Origin: PNMQ01 sp964478775
GTDB taxonomy: Bacteria > Pseudomonadota > Alphaproteobacteria > Paracaedibacterales > CAIOTO01
Direction: 5' to 3'
DNA: 7,917 bases
Assembly (NCBI GenBank): GCA_964478775.1
Contig: CAYZJC010000044.1
Location: forward strand, 1 to 7,917
Shown here: piece by piece, positions 5,052 through 7,917 of the stretch
How the letters are laid out: every line of letters begins with the position of its first letter
How positions within the stretch are numbered: the stretch's first letter is position 1
Translations under genes and position numbers: made by a program
Notes under the pieces: generated by a model
Told to the model about the DNA's origin: nothing
Database searches by the model: none
The model's input: only the letters and a program-made list of their open reading frames with translations

Positions 5052-6329
5052 TTATTTTACCAACACATCACCCCCTTCAATTGGCCCGTACCCAACGGCT
5101 TGACGTTTTTCATTAAGCGTCAAAAAGGTGACCCCTTCCACTTTCGCCCAAGCCATCTCACGTTTTGATGCTAAGGCTTGAATTCTATCTAAGTCGTAAC
5201 CAATACGTAAATTGCACCCATAATAAGGAACCAGCCAACGGTTTAATTCCGCAATTAGCGTGTCTAGCAGCGGCAAAATCGTGTCTTCCCACAAATGATA
5301 ACGCGCTTCCTTGTAATTGGCAAAAGTTGCATCCCCTGGCACACCTGCAAGCATAGGTGGCACACCAAACACCTGACAAATCTCACGTGCTGAAATATGT
5401 TTTCCTTCTGCTAAGTCTTAGTCTTTTGGACTAAGGCCCATCTCTTGCCAGGTAAAGTCACCTTCTAATATCATCACTCTGCCTGCATTTGACTGACCTT
5501 CAATGGCATTTTTCAAATCAGTTCTTAAGTTTTGACGCTGGCCCTCACTCAAACCCATACCATGGTCTGCATTTTTATACAGTAAAGCCCCTGAAGGCCT
5601 TCCCCCATTTTCAAGCAATGCCAAATTATGCCCGGCAACAGCATTATGTTGGTCAATGGCTTTTGCGGCAGCAGACAATGGGCTTAACCCGTACATGTCA
5701 TCCAACGGGTGAAATAATTTTAAATGTAGCATTAATGACTCTTTTGTAATCGGGTCACTAGACACAAACCGCAGCATGTGGGGCAATGCGTTTTGAACAC
5801 TGCCTTCAAAGCTATCTTTCATTACCCAATAGCCATCTGCTTGCACTTTCACCCTGTCAGGTCGGTGTAAGTTTAAGCCAACAGGAACCCCTTCACCATT
5901 CACAACAGCTTCAATAAACCCATTACCAGACAACAACACATGGGTTATCACATTTTCAATTAAGTTTGCCCCAGCTAACTTTTGCCCAGGCTTATGCAAC
6001 ACATCAAGCAATGGGTGGTGGTCTAATTCATGTTCCACATTTAATAACGCATTTTGCTGATACCTTTCATGCTGATACAACAACAAGGGGACAGAAGATA
6101 ACGCCCTTGCAATCACACTCACACACCGGTACACAATCACATTTTGCATATACCCCTCTTTCGAACAGCTTGCATAATCTAATTGCTGGCCCTGTTTTTT
6201 TTGACTATACCAGTCATTGATATAGCCAGGCACTGCACCATGACCTTGTCTTTTTTTATGCGACTTCGCCTTTTTAGGTACAAACAAACCATTAAATTGC
6301 TGGCGCACCTGTTTTACGAATTTTTCCAT
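5052..6329 (-). pseudogene. HK97-family phage portal protein gene interrupted by an in-frame TAA
   Basis: The frame from ATG 6329 to the TAA at 5052 covers 425 codons, normal for HK97/GTA portals, but codon 304 (5418-5420) is TAA. The frame continues unchanged on both sides, so this is a nonsense codon and not a frameshift. Before it are family hallmarks: VYRCVSVIARALSSVPLLLY, HPLLDVLHKPG, LLSGNGFIEAVVNGEGVPVGL, LKLFHPLDDMYGLSPLSAAAKAI and LLENGGRPSGAL, ending WQEMGLSPKD. After it are DLAEGKHISAREICQVFGVPPMLAGVPGD and NYKEARYHLWEDTILPLLDTL (described here as motifs split by family blocks). The stop replaces the hydrophobic residue (often Met) of the usual SPxxMDFxE motif. Without read-through, a 303-aa product lacks the conserved C-terminal part. 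A GTG at 5372 could start only a fragment. AAAGGAG precedes the ATG. The portal is the dodecameric vertex through which DNA enters the head. A sequencing error is the main alternative to real inactivation. Confidence 0.85.
5411..5435. repeat. Perfect inverted repeat enclosing the portal stop codon
   Basis: CTTAGTC (5417-5423), loop TTTTG, GACTAAG (5429-5435) form a perfect 7-bp inverted repeat, and a third copy CTAAG (5411-5415) also pairs with CTTAG (5417-5421). The premature TAA (5418-5420 on the minus strand) lies wholly inside one arm. Confidence 0.75.
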
Positions 6330-6360
6330 TTTAACTTTTCTCCTTTTGTAATCAATCGAT

Positions 6361-6396
6361 AAAAAAAAACCCTAGCGGCATATATTACCACTAAGG
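6361..6396 (-). terminator. Intrinsic terminator just upstream of the portal gene
   Basis: On the minus strand, CCTTAGTGG (6388-6396), a 9-nt loop and CCGCTAGGG (6370-6378) form a 9-bp stem with two G-U pairs, followed by nine T residues (6361-6369). It begins about 31 nt before the portal ATG and is separate from the terminator of the upstream small gene (6434-6462). The stretch between them is only 37 nt, so it would end either a very short transcript or read-through from upstream. Confidence 0.75.
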
Positions 6397-6433
6397 TTGT
6401 TCTTGCTATAGCTCAACGTGTTATTGAAGACGC

Positions 6434-6462
6434 TATAAAAAAAGCCCCGTATAAAACGGGGC
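6434..6462 (-). terminator. Strong rho-independent terminator of the small secreted protein gene
   Basis: On the minus strand, GCCCCGT (6456-6462), loop TTTAT and ACGGGGC (6444-6450) form a perfect 7-bp GC-rich stem followed by seven T residues (6437-6443) and TATAG. It lies 45 nt after the stop codon of the 69-aa secreted protein gene. Confidence 0.9.
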
Positions 6463-6471
6463 CTTTAATCT

Positions 6472-6491
6472 ATAAGATAAAACTATCTTAT
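6472..6491 (-). repeat. AT-rich perfect hairpin in the 3' untranslated region
   Basis: ATAAGATA (6472-6479), loop AAAC, TATCTTAT (6484-6491) is a perfect 8-bp inverted repeat with a tetraloop. It sits between the stop codon at 6507 and the strong terminator, giving the small mRNA two consecutive 3' hairpins. It has no T-run on the minus strand and may act as an RNA stabiliser. Confidence 0.5.
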
Positions 6492-6506
6492 TTCTTTTCT
6501 TCAGTT

Positions 6507-6716
6507 CTACGGCCTTTGCCCAACAAAATCAATCGTTGTATCTGATGAGTCTGCTGCTGTATCTGTTTTTGCAGCTTCAACGCATGCACCTTCATGTAAA
6601 TCAAAGCCTTCATTACAAGATGCACACTTGCCATCTTCACCAGCTGTACCATTTTCACAGCCTTCAGCCATTGCAAAACCAGTTACGGCTACCAACATTG
6701 CTAATAATTTAATCAT
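6507..6716 (-). CDS. Small secreted cysteine-rich protein (EGF/VSP-like module), unknown function
   Basis: A 69-aa protein. Residues 1-17 (MIKLLAMLVAVTGFAMA) are a signal peptide with a canonical AMA cleavage site. The mature chain of about 52 residues has four cysteines at 20, 31, 34 and 45 (C-x10-C-x2-C-x10-C), with the run KCASCNEGFDLHEGACV. That C-x2-C-x2-GF-x-L-x3-x-C pattern resembles cysteine-rich modules of eukaryotic, especially protist, surface proteins; similarity to a true domain family was not tested. The C-terminal tail (from about 46) is Ala/Thr/Asp/Ser-rich and probably disordered. AGGAG lies 8 nt upstream of the ATG at 6716 and a strong terminator follows, so it is a complete single-gene unit. 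It likely folds with two disulfides in the periplasm or outside. An exported host-interaction peptide is possible but inferred. Confidence 0.65.
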   Translation of the reverse strand: MIKLLAMLVAVTGFAMAEGCENGTAGEDGKCASCNEGFDLHEGACVEAAKTDTAADSSDTTIDFVGQRP

Positions 6717-7102
6717 TTTCTAAACTCCTAATAAATAACTTTAAATGCGCTTTTTACATCTTGAAAAACGCAACGTTAACAATACGTCAATTTTTATGGT
6801 AATAACAAAAAATAAAAAATTCAACAAACTTTTTTTTATAATTGAAAATATTGCAAAAGCTTGCTTTAAATAAAAAAGACACAAAAATAACATCATATCT
6901 ATTTTTTACCACTTTTTTGAAGAATGCGCAAGAACTATTTTGCATCTAAAAACACTTTTTTCTACGAGGCCAGTGTGCACAAGGGTTTGAAGAGATTTTT
7001 TTTAACGCAACAAACAAATCCCCCAAGAAAAAGCCCATGACTTTTTCACACAATTGCCCTATGCAAATACGTTTTTTTTATGTTAAAATTTACAAAGTCA
7101 AA
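6717..7102. other. AT-rich intergenic region between divergent genes, no gene seen
   Basis: About 385 nt separate the minus-strand secreted protein gene from the plus-strand ppiD promoter. Both strands have frequent stops and many runs of A or T (up to eight). I see no coding frame, RNA gene or phage remnant. The only local structures are weak: GAAAAAG and CTTTTTC around 7025-7047, and a small GCAA/TTGC hairpin near 6853-6864. It should hold the promoter of the 69-aa gene; TTGACG occurs on the minus strand near 6784-6789, but no -10 hexamer at the right distance is convincing. Confidence 0.5.
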
Positions 7103-7131
7103 TTGAAAAATTGAATGAAGGCCTTTATCAT
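7103..7131 (+). promoter_or_regulatory. Sigma70-like promoter for the ppiD-like gene
   Basis: TTGAAA (7103-7108) and TATCAT (7126-7131) each match the consensus at five of six positions and are separated by the optimal 17 nt. Transcription would start near 7138, giving a leader of about 44 nt to the ATG at 7182. The leader contains two copies of GATTACGAAA (7154-7163 and 7170-7179), the second ending 2 nt before the ATG. Confidence 0.6.
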
Positions 7132-7181
7132 CAGTTATATGAGACCTACTTTAGATTACGAAAGAAAGCGATTACGAAATT

Positions 7182-7917
7182 ATGTTTTTTGATAAAATGC
7201 GCAACTATACAAAGACATGGTTGTTTAAACTCCTCCTGGGGCTTATTTGTTTAAGCTTTGTGATTTTTGGACTTACTGACTTAGTTGTCCGTTTCGTAAA
7301 TGATAAGCCCCTTGCAAAGGTTGGTAATGTTGCAATTTCAGAAAATGAATTCAATTATCAAATTCGTAAGAAGACGGAAGAAATCTCAAGGCTTTCCAAG
7401 GAACCTATTGACAGTGCTGCCTTAAAGCAAATGGGGCTTCATAAAAAAATTTTAAATCAACTGATTAATCAGCGCGCATCAGCACAGTTATTTAAACTAT
7501 TGGAAATGAAAACATCCCCCAATATGGTACGTGACACCATTCAAAACTTTCCGGCCTTTATGGAAAATGGTCAATATAATGAAGAAAGGCTGCGCCGCTA
7601 TCTGAGCCACAACCACATGAGCGACTATAGCTTTACACGTGAAGTTAAAGACATGCTCTACACCATGCAGCTTACCACTCCTATTGCAAAAAGCATGACA
7701 CTGCCTAAAATTTACACAGACATCTGTATTGCTGAGCTGACCAATAAAAGCACATACAAAGCCGTTTTAGTTGACTTGAAAACATTTCCTATTGCTGCAG
7801 CATCAGAAGAAGACTTAAAAAAATTCTTCGAAGCTCATAAAACACAATACAAATCACCTGAACTTCGCCGCTTTGACTATGTTATTTTTGATGAAGACAA
7901 AGACAGTGAAAAAATTA
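7182..7917 (+). CDS. ppiD: PpiD-like periplasmic chaperone / peptidyl-prolyl isomerase (SurA_N domain), partial
   Basis: The frame is open from ATG 7182 to the right edge (245 codons), so the parvulin domain and C-terminus lie outside. The N-terminus MFFDKMRNYTKTWLFKLLLG is the typical PpiD opening (MLDxIRxxxKSWxxKxLLG). A single membrane helix follows at about residues 13-33 (LFKLLLGLICLSFVIFGLTD). Next comes a SurA_N-type chaperone region: LAKVGNVAISENEFNYQIR, LHKKILNQLINQRASAQL, then FMENGQYNEERLRRYLSHN. PpiD is anchored in the inner membrane by this helix and helps newly exported proteins fold beside the Sec translocon. The protein would serve envelope proteins such as the secreted ones encoded nearby, but it is not in their operon and is divergently transcribed. 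The ribosome site is weak (AAAGAAAGCG, overlapping a repeated decamer). An internal Met at 7197 is a less likely start because it would cut the conserved N-terminal motif. Confidence 0.88.
   Translation, partial: MFFDKMRNYTKTWLFKLLLGLICLSFVIFGLTDLVVRFVNDKPLAKVGNVAISENEFNYQIRKKTEEISRLSKEPIDSAALKQMGLHKKILNQLINQRASAQLFKLLEMKTSPNMVRDTIQNFPAFMENGQYNEERLRRYLSHNHMSDYSFTREVKDMLYTMQLTTPIAKSMTLPKIYTDICIAELTNKSTYKAVLVDLKTFPIAAASEEDLKKFFEAHKTQYKSPELRRFDYVIFDEDKDSEKI

Noticed and set aside
5372..5420. Frameshift as the cause of the portal interruption
   Set aside because: The TAA at 5420-5418 and the downstream conserved portal segment are in the same frame (the distance to the GTG at 5372 is a multiple of three), so it is a simple in-frame stop.
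5418..5420. TAA reassigned to an amino acid in this organism
   Set aside because: TAA ends several other genes in the window (for example capsid and the portal's own terminus) at the expected family length, so it is a normal stop.
2483..6220. Several plus-strand reading frames of 60-116 codons opposite the capsid, connector, protease and portal genes
   Set aside because: They are antisense shadows: no ribosome sites, His/Ser/Pro-rich compositional noise, and all lie across well-identified minus-strand genes.
1..7917. CRISPR array, rRNA or tRNA genes
   Set aside because: No regularly spaced direct repeats and no recognisable rRNA or tRNA sequence on either strand.

Overview
The window is AT-rich. 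It carries a compact set of HK97-type virion structural genes, all on the minus strand, between small secreted or membrane protein genes and one housekeeping envelope gene. The portal, prohead protease, capsid, gp6/gp8-type connector, head-tail adaptor and DUF3168 order is that of the front half of alphaproteobacterial gene transfer agents (GTAs) and related HK97-like prophages. Low GC, small secreted proteins, a trypsin-like exoprotease and a eukaryote-like cysteine-rich peptide suggest a host-associated alphaproteobacterium (Rickettsiales/Holosporales type). That placement is inference, because no marker gene is present.

Layout from left to right. 1-1031 (minus, runs off the left edge): secreted trypsin-like serine protease with a C-terminal membrane segment, with a plausible promoter at 1064-1092. 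1095-1406 (minus): short signal-peptide protein with a C-terminal membrane anchor. 1430-1460: strong minus-strand terminator that closes the structural operon. 1484-6329 (minus, transcribed right to left): portal, prohead protease, major capsid, connector, an unknown 61-aa protein, head-tail adaptor, DUF3168 tail-terminator-like protein. There is no terminase upstream and no tail tube or tape-measure gene downstream. 6507-6716 (minus): secreted 69-aa four-cysteine protein with its own terminator. 6717-7102: AT-rich non-coding stretch. 7103-7131: good sigma70-like promoter leading into a plus-strand ppiD-like foldase gene (7182 to the right edge).

How the genes would work together: portal, protease and capsid build and mature a head; the connector, adaptor and DUF3168 proteins would finish the neck. 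The portal gene is broken by one in-frame TAA inside a perfect inverted repeat, and terminase and tail genes are missing here. The locus is therefore either a decaying prophage/GTA remnant or part of a system dispersed over the genome.

The most unusual features are regulatory. Minus-strand intrinsic terminators sit immediately 5' of the portal, protease and capsid genes. The 247-nt capsid leader can also form a large multi-helix hairpin followed by three mutually exclusive hairpins that end in a terminator, which is attenuator or riboswitch-like architecture.
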